From the NCBI GenBank assembly GCA_030035585.1, contig CM057464.1, positions 32,895,365 through 32,959,364 of the forward strand: a stretch of 64,000 nt of DNA, given 5' to 3'. Of this stretch, positions 12,271-28,087 are shown one piece after another (positions within the stretch are counted from its first letter, which is position 1; each line of letters opens with the position of its first letter). The DNA comes from Dugong dugon. Its lineage: Eukaryota; Chordata; Mammalia; Sirenia; Dugongidae. A program made the translations under genes and the position numbers. Under the pieces are notes generated by a model. The model saw only the letters and a list, made by a program, of their open reading frames with translations. It was not told the origin of the DNA and did not search any database.

Positions 12271-13614
12271 TTTTTTCTTTAATATATTTTTTGTTGTTGT
12301 TGTTTATTGTTTTAGTTTAAATGAAGTTTACATTTCAAACCAGTCTCCTATACAAAAGTTTACACATACATTGCTATGTGACCCCAACTGCTCTCCCCAC
12401 ACTGTGATAGTACACTTCTCCTTTCCACCCCTGACTCCCCATGTCCATTCAACCAGCTCCCAACCCTCTTTGCCTTCTCATCTCACCTCCGGACAGAAGC
12501 CACCCATTTAGTTTCTTGTATTTACCTGAGCCAAGAGGCACACTCCTCACAAGTACCACTTCATGTCCCACAGTCCAGTCCAATCCCTGTCTGAAGAGCT
12601 GGCCTCGGAAATTGCCTTAGTTCTGGGCTGATAGAGAATCCGGGGGCCGTGCTTTCTGGGGTTCCTCTAGTCTCAGTCAGACCATTAAGTCTGGTCTTCT
12701 TACTAGAACTTGAGTTCTGCACCCCACCTTTCTCCTGCTCCATCAGGGACTCTCTGTTGTGTTCCCTGTCAGGGCAGTCATTGGTGGTAGCCGGGCACCA
12801 TCCGGCTTCTCTGGTCTTAGGCTGATGAAGTTTCTGGTCCATGTGGCCCCCTCTGTCTCCTGGGCCAATACTCTCCATGTGTCTTTGGTGCTCTTCATTC
12901 TCCTTTACTCCAGGTGGTTGGGACCAATTGATGCATCTTGGATGGCTGCTTGCAAGCTTTTAAGACCTCAGATGCCACTCACTGAAGTAGGATGCAGAAC
13001 ATTTTCTTAATAAGCTTTGTTATGCCAGTTGACCTAGATGTCCCCTGAAAGCATGGTGCCCAGGCCCCTACCCCTGCTACTCTGTCCCTCAAAGTGTTTG
13101 ACTGTATTCAGGAAACTTCTTAGCTTTGGTTTAGTCCAGTTGTGCTGACTTCCCCTATAGTGTGTGCTGTCCTTCCCTTCACCTAAGATAATTCTTATCT
13201 AGTGTCTAGTAGTAAATAACCCTCACCCTCCCTCCCCACTTTCTTCTGTGTTTAAACCTTTTCTTGAGTTCTTATAATAGTGCTCTTATACAATATTTGT
13301 CCTTCTGTGACTGACTAAATTCACTCAGCATAATGCCCTCCAGCTTCCTCCATGTTGTATTTCACGGCTTCATGGTGGTTCTTTATCGTTGAGTAGTAGT
13401 CCATTGTGTGGCTATACCATAATTTGTTTATCCATTCATCCGTCAGTGGGCACCTAGGCTGTTTCCATCTTTTTGCTATTGTGAGCAGTGCTGCAATGAA
13501 CGTGGGTGTGCATATATCTATTTGTGTGACAGCTCTTATTTCTCTAGGATTTATTCCAAGGAGCAGGATAGCTGGATCGTACAGTACTTCTATTTCTAGC
13601 TTTTTAAGGAAGTG
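12271..13614 (-). mobile_element. 5'-truncated L1 with 16-bp target duplication
   Basis: A minus-strand L1 begins with a T-rich tail on the plus strand and covers the 3' UTR and the last part of ORF2. The ORF2 C-terminal motifs YDPAILLLGINPREIRAV and [18 protein letters not shown] are encoded at about 13410-13600. The perfect target duplication GGGAAGGCAAAGTTTT occurs at 12255-12270 and 13615-13630. The 5' truncation lies in ORF2, as is typical for L1. Confidence 0.95.
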
Positions 13615-13630
13615 GGGAAGGCAAAGTTTT

Positions 13631-14544
13631 AATGTAGTGCTTTGAGCTAAAGGGCATAGTGTGATGGATGAGAAAAGGAAGAATTGAAGGTTAGAATTTG
13701 CTGCCCTCTTTAAACGTATAGCTTTAATTTCTTGAGACTGGAAAGTCCCTGATGTTAATATGCAAGATAGTATCACTAAAATGACTTTGAGTTTAAGGTA
13801 TGCTATAGCTTAACTCAGAACAGATGCAGCTTTCCTTTTCTTGTGTATACCTCGAGGGTAAAATGATAAAGGAAAAAACAACAACACTGCAAAGGAAACT
13901 CTATACCATGTAATTGAAGGATATTTGTCACTAACGCTCTTTTAAAAATAATTTTATTATGATAACCATTGCCCATAGTATCTAGTAGTCTGAACCACAG
14001 TTTCTAGATTCTTAGAATTTGGATTTTTTTAAATTAAAAAAACAATAATAAGAAGAGAAAATGCAATGTCTCTGTGTTAGTTTAAGTATCCCTCACTGTA
14101 TTTGTTTGAATAGGATGGATTATGCTGAAATGTAGACCAATATTGAAAATTCAATGACTCAAAACATTAAAAGCAGTTCTTCCTGATGCGGAGTCCACTA
14201 TAGGCCCAGTAACTCCAGAGTAGCTCCCTTTCTGAATAGTAACTCAGAGAGCCAGGCTGAGTGGCTCTATATTTAAACAGATGACATCCTTGGTTTCCAT
14301 GAAAGGGAAAGAGAGTGCCGAGAATTCTCACTCACTCTTAAATGCTTCTTCCTGGAAGTGACACATTCTTTTGTGCTCATAACCCATTGGAAATAACTAG
14401 GCACATGGCCCTGCCTGACTTTAAAAAGCATGGGGGATATGGCTCTCCTCTGTGCCCCAGGAAAGAGAGGAAAAATAGATATGGATGAATACTATAAATC
14501 TGTTCCACATTATTTATGGAATTGACATAAAACCAACAAAACCC
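13631..14544. other. Unique noncoding sequence
   Basis: No gene or repeat recognised. Confidence 0.55.
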
Positions 14545-14713
14545 ATACCTGTTGCTGTTGAGTTGATTCCAACTCATGATGACCTCATGTGTTACAGAGT
14601 GGAACTGCTCTATAGGGTTTTCATGGCTGTGACTTTTCAGAAGCAGATTGCCAGGCCTTTCTTCCGTAGTACCACTGTGGGTTCCAACCACCTGCCTTTA
14701 GGTTAGTAGTTGA
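14545..14713 (-). mobile_element. AfroSINE, alternative-middle type
   Basis: Antisense copy from GCTGTTGAGTTGATTCC to the decayed head near GGTTAGTAGTTGA. It has TGTTACAGAGTGGAACTGC and GAAGCAGATTGCCAGGCC. Confidence 0.9.
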
Positions 14714-15365
14714 ATAGTAACTTAGCTAAAATTGCTATAAAGTGAATTTAAGTAAATCCTATATTCCTTTCAGCTGTAGTATACATATCAAAATTATGTT
14801 CTCCCGGGAAAAATTTTACGTGGATTCATGTTTATGATATTTTTCTTTGTTTTTAAAAATTACACTAAGATTAAAAAAATTATTAAAATGAAGATATGAG
14901 TGCTTCCACTTTGAGTATAATGTGGTAGCAGCAGATAGCCATCATTCCTGCTACACAGACTAGAAAAGAGATATAAATTACAAAAATCAATTTTTAAAAA
15001 CATTGGAGAGCTGCAGAAGCATGAGAGACTACAAAAAATAAATCCTAGAAAGGGAAAAGCCATTCCTATATAAGCTGAGATTGCTGACCATTTTCTTGCT
15101 TGAGGGTGTTTGCTGAATCTAGACATGGGCTTTCATGGGCAGAACAAGTAACTATGCTAGGGTAGAACGAAAATAGAAGAATTTTATGGCCCCGTGTGTT
15201 GGCATGGACAAATAGGAATCTGCAGGATACTCAAATGGATAGCCACTTTTCTCCACAGGATGTTTACAGAGTGCTGGCATAGCATAGAAGGCTGGGAGGC
15301 TGAGCCAAAAAGATAAAAATCAGCTGCAGACTGAGTCATGCTAGACAGAGGGGCATGCAAAAAAA

Positions 15366-15411
15366 ATTATATATATATATATAGTTATATAATATTTTAT
15401 ATATTATATAT
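15366..15411. repeat. (AT)n simple repeat
   Basis: TATA-rich run directly before an AfroSINE. A matching AT/GT-rich run follows the SINE at about 15530-15600, so the SINE appears to sit inside an AT microsatellite. Confidence 0.85.
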
Positions 15412-15533
15412 AGGTGCTGTAGTGGTTAAGAGCTCAGATCCACCAGCTGCTCCTTGGAAACCCTATGGGGCAGTTCTACTCTGTCCTATAGGGTTGGTAT
15501 GAGTCAGAGTCAACTTAACAGCAACAGGTTTAT
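15412..15533 (+). mobile_element. AfroSINE, internally deleted
   Basis: The head GGTGCTGTAGTGGTTAAGAGC runs straight into CACCAGCTGCTCCTTGG, so the segment around the anticodon-like region is missing. The tail GAGTCAACTTAACAGCAACAGG is present. Confidence 0.9.
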
Positions 15534-15599
15534 GTATATATATATGCATGTATATGTGTATATATATGTATATATACATACACGCACATAATATATGTA

Positions 15600-16224
15600 C
15601 TATCTCTTTTTCAAAACGTGCCAGATTATGAACCTAAATGAGAAGGGAGACTAAAGAGCTAAGGCCAGACCTCTTCAGGACAGAACTTTCAGGATGGAGG
15701 AGACAAACAGAGACTGACCAGTGTCTCAGTCAAAACTATGGGAAGGTTAGGCCCAAGAAAGGGGCTGGGAGAGAAAGGTGGAATAAAATGTCCTCAAGTC
15801 TTCTGGTACTTAGGAGACAAAGTTCACTGGAAGGTAGAGTTTGCAACAAACACATGAAGATATCGTTCTCAAGACATTTGAAACCACAGATGGACTGAGT
15901 CTAACCAAAGGTGCAGTCCAGCTCTAAACTAGCTCTATCTCTGATTAGGCTGAAGTGATCAGCCCCTAACTTTGTCTGCTTGATAGACAAAAACACAAAC
16001 CCTATCTGTGAGAAAGAATAAAAATTACAATCTCTATAGTTCTTTTATATACAACGGTTACCATGAAAAGCAAAATTGAGATATGCAAAGAAGCAAGAAA
16101 ATATAATTGATGATCAAGAGTAAAAGGAGACAATAGAAGCAGACATAAAAATCATCCAAATGTTGGATTAACAGGTTTAGACTTTAACTATTACAAATGT
16201 ATTTTTTCAAAATAGAAGAAAGCG
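15600..16224 (+). mobile_element. Ancient L1/HAL1-like element, segment 1 (5' part)
   Basis: Sequence such as AGATATGCAAAGAAGCAAGAAAAT and CATCCAAATGTTGGATTAACAG matches the region before and at the start of old L1/HAL1 ORF1. It is cut at 16224 by the younger L1 and resumes at 24474 (GATGGAGCATTTCAACAGAG). The sequence upstream to about 14870 may be its 5' UTR, which I could not confirm. It is heavily decayed, with no usable frame. Confidence 0.6.
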
Positions 16225-17818
16225 ACTTCTGGGGAATATGGCGCTATAGGCAGAGGCACCACAGTGTCCCTCCACAACAAAGATCCAAAAAAATAAGCCA
16301 AACAGAGAAAATGGCAATCCTGAAACTCTAAGCATTAAATGAAGAGATAAAGAACTCAGCCAAGCACCAAATACAATAAGAAACTGACCGAGAACAGAGA
16401 GCGAGGAGAGATACATGCAGAGGTCCCCTATGAGCTAACACAGCACAAATCCGCCATCTTGGATTCCTATCAGAGATCAGTGAACAGGGGGTATGAGAAA
16501 GCAACTTCATGGAGCTTCCAGCAGGAGACAGAACAAAGGGCAACCAGCGATATATGCTTTCACACTGCCCCCTTCACCCCCACTGGGCCTCCTCTGCTTC
16601 CTGCGGCCAGTCTCTTGGCCAGGAAGCACCACCTTCACTCTGGTGTTGCTTGGATTCCACCCGCCCACAATGGCCGGCTCCCTAAGTGCCATTTGTTGGC
16701 TGTTGCAGTTGCTTCTTTCTGCTTCTTTAGATTTTTTCCTTACCTTTCATGACCTCCCCCTCTTTTCTTACAAATACCTGGCTCCGTGTACCATCTTTGC
16801 TTCTTCTTGAAAGGTTGTGAAACGCTGCTCAAATGTGAAACTGCTTCCTGGCCCCTGCTGCCACACTGGTGCGATCCCAGGGCTTTTTTTGTTTGTTTTG
16901 AATTGTTTGCTTGTTTGTTTTCTTTTTCTTTTCTCGAATTGGGAGCCCGTTCTTGCTGGGCAGTACTGCATGGCTTGGGACCTACCCCCTCAGTTTGCAC
17001 AGACACACAGAGGGATCCCTGAGGGCATATCTTTTTTCTTGTTTTTTTCTTAGGGGGAGCTTTTTTTCTGTTTTTCTTTTTTTAATTTTCTTTGTTTTGT
17101 TTTCTTTTCCCTCTTTTTCCCTTTTTGTCTTTCTTCATTACTCAGTTTCTCGTCTCTCTATACTTTCCTTCTCTTCCTGTCCCCTGAATACCTGGTGCTG
17201 AGTGCCACCTCTGCCCCTTCTAGCCAGGCTGTACTTCACAGCCTAGAAGCAACTTCCCCAGACCTCAAAGCCACACCAGAGGGATCCCTGGGAGCTTTTC
17301 TTTTCTTCTTTCTTTCTAATTTTCATTTATTTGTTTTTTTTGTTTTCTTCTCCTTTTTATTTCTCTCCATTTCATAGTCTCTCATCTCTCCACTCCAAAG
17401 GCAGGCTCCCCTAGCACTCTTTTTTGTTTGTTTGCATGTTTTTGGCTCCCGTTCCTCTCTGCTCTCTCCCATACCTGTCTTAGCCCCACACATCACAGTC
17501 TCCCCCTCCATCCTGCCTACCAGTACCGTGCGCTGAACATCACACCACCAAACAGCACAGGCATGGCCTATCAGAACCTACTCTGCACTGATTACTGGCC
17601 CACCCTGGTGGCCATAGTAAGTGCCACAAACAACCCATCCCAGCAACTCCTCTTCAGCTAGACCTGCCCTGCTGTACCATATCTGAGCGACTGACACTGC
17701 CAGTTGGAAAAGAGATGAAAAGTATCATGCCCAAAGACAAGCAAACAACAAAGAACACCTGCTCAGACATAGCCAAATAAAACAAAAAAGCAGGATGAAA
17801 CAAATCTACAATCAATAA

Positions 17819-18880
17819 ATGAGGAAAATAATGACCGAATGCCCTGAAGACAGCAGACAATTATCAAAATATTTACAAAAACAGGACAGGATGCTTCCGG
17901 TAGGTCTCCAAAATAAAACACAAGATGACTTTCCAGTGGAAGAAAATGCACTAGAACTACCTGATAGGGAATTTGAATCTCTAATATTCAGAGCTATCCA
18001 AGAATTGAAGCAAAAAGCAGACATAAATGAGGAAAAATAGACAAATTCATGGAAAAGACAAACGAATTCATGGAAAATACAGACAAAAAAGGAGGAATTC
18101 AGAAAAATAATGCAGTAACAAAATGCCAAAATAAATTCACAACTAGAAATCTTACAAAAACAACAATTAGAAATCCAAAAGATAAACAACAAGATTTCAG
18201 AAATGGACAGTGTCATAGAAGGGCTGAGGAGCAGGTTTGAAACGGTGAAAGACAGGATCAGAAAAATTGAAGAGAAACACTTGGATACAACTCTGTTTGA
18301 GGAAAACTCAGAAAAAAGAATGAAGAAAAATGAAGAGACCCTGAGAATTATGTGGCATACAATCAAAAGCAAAAATGTGCGAGTGAGCAAAGTTTCAGAA
18401 CAGGGGGAGAAAACAGAAAACACAGAGAGGATCATTGAAGAACTGCTGACAGAAAACTTCCCCAGTATCATGAAAGATGAAAAGCTGGCCATCCAAGAAG
18501 CTCAGTGAACCCCATATAGGATAGACCCCAAAAGAAAATCACCAAGGCATATCATAATCACACTCGCTAAAAACAAAGACAAACAAAGAATCCTGAGGGC
18601 AGCTTGAGAAAAACAAGAAGTCACATAAAGAGGAGAAACAATAAGACTAAGCTCAGATTATTCAGCAGAAACCATGCAGGCAAGAAAAAAATTGAAAGAA
18701 AAAAATTGCCAGCCAATACTAATATATCCTGCAAAACTCTTGTTCAAATATGATGGTGAAATTAGATCATTTGCAGATAAACAAAGATTAAGGGACTATG
18801 TAAAAACCAAACCAAATTTACAAGAATTATTAAAGGGAGTTCTTCGATCTGAGAACAAACAACATTACCTCACAGGCTGA
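17819..18880 (+). pseudogene. L1 ORF1 remnant (RNA-binding chaperone)
   Basis: ORF1p coats L1 RNA as a coiled-coil trimer. Pieces recognisable here are an N-terminal part from ATG 17819 (MRKIMTECPEDSRQ), a coiled-coil part rich in Lys/Glu/Asn (18049-18240), a central part with RSRFETVKDRIRKIEEK (18203-18508), and a C-terminal part with ILIYPAKLLFKYDGEIRSF (18674-18880). These lie in different frames and are separated by stops, for example after NEEK at 18040 and after EAQ at 18508. No full protein can be made. Confidence 0.85.
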
Positions 18881-19306
18881 ATCTAGGATGCAGGATCGTA
18901 CCAGCCAGATACTAATCTAGGAAATGAACTTTCAAGGACTATCCAAAACCAAAAGAAATACAACAGGGAATCAGATAAATTAATCTGTAAATGACAACAA
19001 TATCAGAACAATAAAAGAGGGAATAAACAGTGTAGGTATAGAACCTTCTAGTGGAGAGGAAAGCAAGGCGACACAAAGTAATAATAGACTACTTCAAACT
19101 TAGAAAGATAAAGGTAAATTTCACGGTAACCACAAAGAAAGTTAACAAACCTACTCGTCAAAATAAAGTGGAAACACGTAAAATCTCAGTTAAAAAAACC
19201 TACAAAAACAAAAGAAATGAAAAAAATCCACAAACAAAAGGAATTCAGCACAGGAGAGTAAGAGGAACAAAGAAAAAGTTAGCACCACAATAAAAAGCAC
19301 TACAAA

Positions 19307-23106
<3,800 letters not shown>

Positions 23107-24073
23107 GACCTCTACTGTAAAAACCCATGAAAAAGTTTACACACAAAAAGTAACCATCTTTGTTGGTTACAAGGGATGGGAGGGTTGTGGGGTGGGGGCG
23201 GTGAAATACTAAGTAGACAACAGATAAGTGGTAACTTTGGTGAAGGGTAAGACAGTACACAATACTGGGGAAGCCAGTACAACTTGTACAAGGGAAGGTC
23301 ATGGAACCTCCATAGACACATGCAAACTCCCTGAGGGACAGAATTGCTGGGTGGAGGGCTGTGGGGACTATGGTCTCGGGAAACATCTAGCTCAATTGCC
23401 ATAACACAGTTTATAAAGACAATGTTCTGCAGTTCTACCTTGGTGAGTAGCATCTGGGGTCTTAAAAGCCTGTGAACAGCTATCCAAGATACTCCACAGC
23501 TCTCACCCTTTCGGGAGCAAGGGAGAGTGAAGAGAACAGGATACAAGGAAAAGATTAGTCCAGAGGACTAATGGACCATGTCTACCAAGGCCTCCGCCAG
23601 ACTGAGTCCAGTACAGCTTGATGGTACCCAGCTACCACTACTGACTGCTCTGACTGGGATCACAACAGAGGGTCCTGGACAGAGCTGGAGATGGATGTAG
23701 AACAAAATTCTAACACACGAAAAGAGGCCAGATTTACTGGCCTGACAGAGACTGGAGAAACCCCGAGAGTATGGCCCCCGGACACCCTTTTAGCTCAGTG
23801 GTGGGGTCACTCCCGAGGTTCACCATTCACCCGGGGATTGGACAGCCCCATAAAACAAAACAGGACTAATGAGGCACAGCAGTCCAGGGACAAGGACTAG
23901 AAGGCAGGAGGCGACAGGCAAGCTCGTGATAGGGAACCCAAGGTAGAGAAAGGACACTGTTGACATGTCGTGGGGTTGTTAACCATTGTCATAGCACAAT
24001 ATGTGTACTAACTGTTTAATGTGAAACTATTCTGTTCTGTAAACCTTCATTTAAAGTAGGAAAAAAAAAAAAA

Positions 24074-24457
24074 GAATTATCTATGTGAGATTAAATATGA
24101 CAACAGCAACTCAAAAGGTGTGATGGGAAGCCTAGGGGGTAGTGAGTTGAAGATAATGGTGATGGAATATTTTGGAAAAGAATAGTGAGAATAGCAGCAC
24201 AACTGGAAGAAAGTAATGGATGTCACTGAATTGTACATGCAGAAATTTTTGAAATGGTGTGTCTTTGCCTTTGTATATTTTTACCAAAAAAGAAAAAAGG
24301 TCCTCTAAGGTCAAGAAGGGAGAGTTTTGACATGCTGTGGGTTTATTAACCAATGTTATAAAACAATATGTGTACTGACTGTGTAATGAGAAACTATTTG
24401 TTCTGTAAACCTTCACCTAAAGTACAGTAAAAAAAATTAAATAATCCTACTTTAAAA
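24074..24457 (+). other. Probable 3'-transduced segment of the 8.2-kb L1
   Basis: It lies between the internal A-tract and the right-hand target duplication. The first part (to about 24300) resembles the 3' end of a different L1 family (CACTGAATTGTACATGCAG, TGTATATTTTTACC). The last part (24328-24437) repeats the host L1's own 3' terminus at 23961-24073. The simplest reading is read-through past the L1's weak poly(A) signal at the source locus into neighbouring L1 3' ends. Confidence 0.65.
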
Positions 24458-24473
24458 AAAATAGAAGAAAGCG

Positions 24474-24950
24474 TGGGCAAAGTAGATGAAAAGATGGAGC
24501 ATTTCAACAGAGAATTAGAATCTTTAAAAAAGAAACAAATGGATATTCTAGGACTAGAAAATATAAAACCTTAAGTTAAAAACTCAATAAGTCAGTGTTA
24601 TATAAAACTGGAAAAAAGCAAAAGACAAGGTTAGTGAATCTAAACACAGGTAAATAGAAACTATCCAAATATAAGCACAGGAAAAAAAAAATGAAAAGAA
24701 TAAAACATAGTATAAGAGACGTGGGATATAGACAAATGGTCTTAGCACCCTTATTTAAAGAACAAGATTGTCAAATTGGATTATTAAAAGGTCCAACAAT
24801 TTTAAAAAGATTCAACTATTTATAAAAGTGCTGTTTACAAAAGTCTCACTTGAAATACAAGAATACAGACAAGTTAAAAGTACATAAATATACAAAACTA
24901 CACAGTACAAATACTAACCAAAAGGAAGCTGGTGTGGCTATGTTAATATG
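24474..24950 (+). mobile_element. Ancient L1/HAL1-like element, segment 2
   Basis: Begins with ORF1 coiled-coil sequence (AGATGGAGCATTTCAACAGAG, AGAAACTATCCAAATATAAG). From about 24745 it switches to an ORF2 endonuclease-type segment (ACAAGATTGTCAAATTGGATT ... GCTGGTGTGGCTATGTTAAT) that belongs much later in an L1. It ends at the LTR that starts at 24951. Confidence 0.6.
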
Positions 24951-25468
24951 TGTCGTGGATTGAATTGTGTTCCCCAAAAATATCTGTGAACTTGGCTATC
25001 ATTCCCAGTATTGTGTGATTATCCACCATTTTGTCATCTGATGTGATTTTCCAATGTGTCGTAAATCCTATCTGTATGATGTTGATGAGATGGGGTTAGT
25101 GGGAGTTACGTTAATGAGGCAGGACTCAATCTACAAGATTGGATTGTGTCTTGAGTCAATCTCTTCTGAGATATAAAAGAGAGAAATGAGCAGAGAGACA
25201 GGGGGACCTCATACTACCAAGAAAGCAGCACCAAGAGCAGAGTGTAACCTTTGGACCTAAGGTTCCTATTCTGAGAAGGTCCTAGACCAGGAGAAGATTG
25301 ATTACAAGGACCTTCCTTCAGAGCCGACAGAGAGAGAATGCCTTCCTCTGGAGCTGATGCCCTGAATTTGGACTTCTAGCCTACTAGACTGTGAGAGAAT
25401 AAATTTCTCTTTGTTAAAACCATTCACTTGTGGTATTTCTGTTATAGCAGCACTAGATGACTAAGGTA
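24951..25468 (+). mobile_element. Solo MaLR-type LTR
   Basis: The start TGTCGTGGATTGAATTGTGTTCCCC and the end AATAAATTTCTCTTTGTTAAAACC ... GATGACTAAGGTA are of the MLT1/MST kind. The 5-bp target duplication ATATG (24946-24950 and 25469-25473) is as expected for ERVL-MaLR. No internal region is present. Confidence 0.8.
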
Positions 25469-25473
25469 ATATG

Positions 25474-26089
25474 TAATTGAACTCTATAAGGAGAGAAGAG
25501 AGAATGGGACAGATTCAATATTTGAAGAAATGATGACTGAAAATTTTACAAAATCAATGATAGATATCAGTCCATAGATCCAAGAATCTTAGTGACCCCA
25601 TGTAGGTTTAATACAAAGAAGACTACTACGAACACCTTTGAAAACCAATGTTAAGGAGAAAATCTTAAAAGCAGCCAGAGGGAGAAAAAGACACATTATG
25701 CCCTTTAGTATAAAAAATAAGTCTCGTGGCTAACTTTTCAACAGAAACTATGGAAGCCAAAAGACAATCTAATGATATCCTGAAAGTGCTGAAAGAAAAA
25801 CAAAAAGTAGAATTCCTCCTCTAGAATTCTATATCCAATGAAAATATATTTAAAAATGAAGGTTGAAAGGCAAAATGAGATAAATGAAAGCTAAGAGACC
25901 TTTTGTTTCTAGCATACCCACCCTATAAGAAATATTACAGGAAATTCTTCAGGTTGAAGGCAAATAATTCCAGGTAGAAGCACAAATTTACAGGAAGAAA
26001 TGAAAAGCATTAGGAAAAGTAAATATGTGGGTAAATAGAAAAGACTATTAACTATATAAAGCAACAATAGTAATTATGATTTATGGGGT
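25474..26089 (+). mobile_element. Ancient L1/HAL1-like element, segment 3 (ORF1 C-terminal part)
   Basis: Contains TATTTGAAGAAATGATGACTG, AACTATGGAAGCCAAAAGACAA and GAATTCTATATCCAATGAAAAT, the usual order of the ORF1 C-terminal region, then ATTCTTCAGGTTGAAGGCAAAT. It is not translatable. Confidence 0.65.
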
Positions 26090-26600
26090 TGTCATGGATT
26101 GAATTGTGTCCCCCAAAAATATCTGTCAGCTTGGCTAGATCATGATTCCCAGTATCGTATGATTATCTACCATTTTTTCGTCTGTTGTGATTTCCCTGTG
26201 TGTTGTAAATTCTGTCACTGTGAAGTAATGAGATGGATTAGTGGCAGTTACATTGATGAGATGTACAAGATTAGGTTGTGTCTTAAGCCAATCTCTTTTG
26301 AGATATGAAAGAAAGAAGTGAGCAGAGAGACACGGGGACCTCATAGCCCCAAGAAAGCAGTGCCAGGAGTAGAGCACATCCTTTGGACCCAAGATTCCTG
26401 TGCAGAGAAGCCCTAGACCATGGGAAGATTGATGACAAGGACCTTCCTCCAGAGTCGACAGAGAGAAGAAAGCCTTGCCCTGGAGCTGGTGCCCTGAATT
26501 TGGACTTCTAGGCTACTTGACTGTGAGAGAATAAGTTTCTCTTTGTTAAAGCTATCCACTTGTAGTATTTCTGTTAGAACAGCACTAAATGACTAAGACA
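26090..26600 (+). mobile_element. Solo MaLR-type LTR
   Basis: Starts TGTCATGGATTGAATTGTGTCCCCC and ends GACTAAGACA. It is the same family as the LTR at 24951 and in the same orientation. The target duplication is imperfect (GGGGT/GGGTA). Confidence 0.8.
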
Positions 26601-28087
26601 GGGTATATACCTAGAAGTAAAATATATGGGAAAAATAGCACAACGGGTAGAAAATGTAAATGGAATTAAGCTGCTGCAAGGTTCTTGTATTTTTTGGGAA
26701 GTGGACTGTAATAAGTCAAGAATGTATATTCAACTCTTTATGATAACCACTGAATAACAGTACAAAAATATATAACTAAAAAGCTAACAGAGGAGATAGA
26801 GTATTTTAAAAATATATTTTATTAATTTAAAAGTAGTCAGGAAAAGAGGAATAAAAGAACAAAGCCCAAATGGGACAAATGAAAATCAAATAACAAGATC
26901 ACAGACTTACAAGCAAACCAAATTAGTAAATGCATTAAATATGAATGGTCTAAACACTTCTATTTAAAGACCAAGATTGTCAAACTGGATTGTAAAAAGA
27001 CAGAACTATTTCCAAAAGTACTGTTTGCAAAAGACATGCTTTCAGTATAAGAATACAGACAAGTTAAAAGTTAAAAAATAAACAAAGCTATACAGTACAA
27101 ATACTAACCAAAAGAAAGCTGGTGTGGCTATGCTAATATCGTAGAGAATTTAAGGCAAGAAATATTACTAGAGATAAAAAGAGACATTTCAGAATAATAA
27201 ATGGGTAAAGTCAAGAGGACGACAATACAATCCTACATTTGCATAACCCAATAACATAGCGTTAAAATATATTTTTTAAAAATCACAGAATTAAAAAGAG
27301 AAGTAAATAAATTCAAAATCAAAATGGGAAATTTTAACATCCCCGAGTAACTAATAAATCAATAAGGATATGGAAGATCTGAACAACACTTTCAACTAAC
27401 TTGACCTTAACAACATAAAACAATATGCCCAATAACGTATATAAGCCTTATCAAAAGAGATTAAATTGTGTGTTGGAAATCAAGTCTCAGTAAATTTCAA
27501 TAGGCCAGTAATCCAGAGAGTATCCCTGTGATCACAATGGGATTAAACTAAAAATCAGCAATGGAAAGGTAATGGTAATATCTCAAAATGTTTCGACATT
27601 AAGCAGCACATTTTTAAATAATCCACACTTCAAAGGAGAACTCACAATAGAAATTAGAAAATATTTTGAACTGATTGAAAATGAAAATATGACGTATCAA
27701 AATTTATGTACTTCACAGGAAAATTTCTAACTTTATGGATATGTTAGGAAAAAAAAACAAGGTCTTTTCAGATTCCAATTTAAGAAACTAGGAAGAGTAA
27801 ATTAAATCCAAAAAAATAGAAAGAACAATTATAACTCAATATTGTAAAGATGTTGATTCTTCCAAAATTGATCTATAAATTGATCTATAGAGTCAATAGA
27901 TTTTGAATTGCAGCTTTTTTCTTTAATGGAAATAGCCAAGCTTGTTCTAAAATTTACATGGAAATACAAATAACCTAAAATAGTCAAAACAATCCTGAAG
28001 GAAAAAAAAAAAATGTTGGAGAATTTATTACTGTACTGGATTTTAAGGAAATAATTAGGAAAGAAAACAGATACACCTATAGAGTTA
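26601..28087 (+). mobile_element. Ancient L1 element, segment 4 (ORF2 parts)
   Basis: Decayed ORF2 endonuclease region (AATGGTCTAAACACTTCTATTTAAAGACC, GCTGGTGTGGCTATGCTAATAT), then parts like GGAAATTTTAACATCCCCGAG and GTAAAGATGTTGATTCTTCCAAAATTG from later in ORF2, so internal deletions exist. It ends at the Tigger-like element. Confidence 0.6.
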
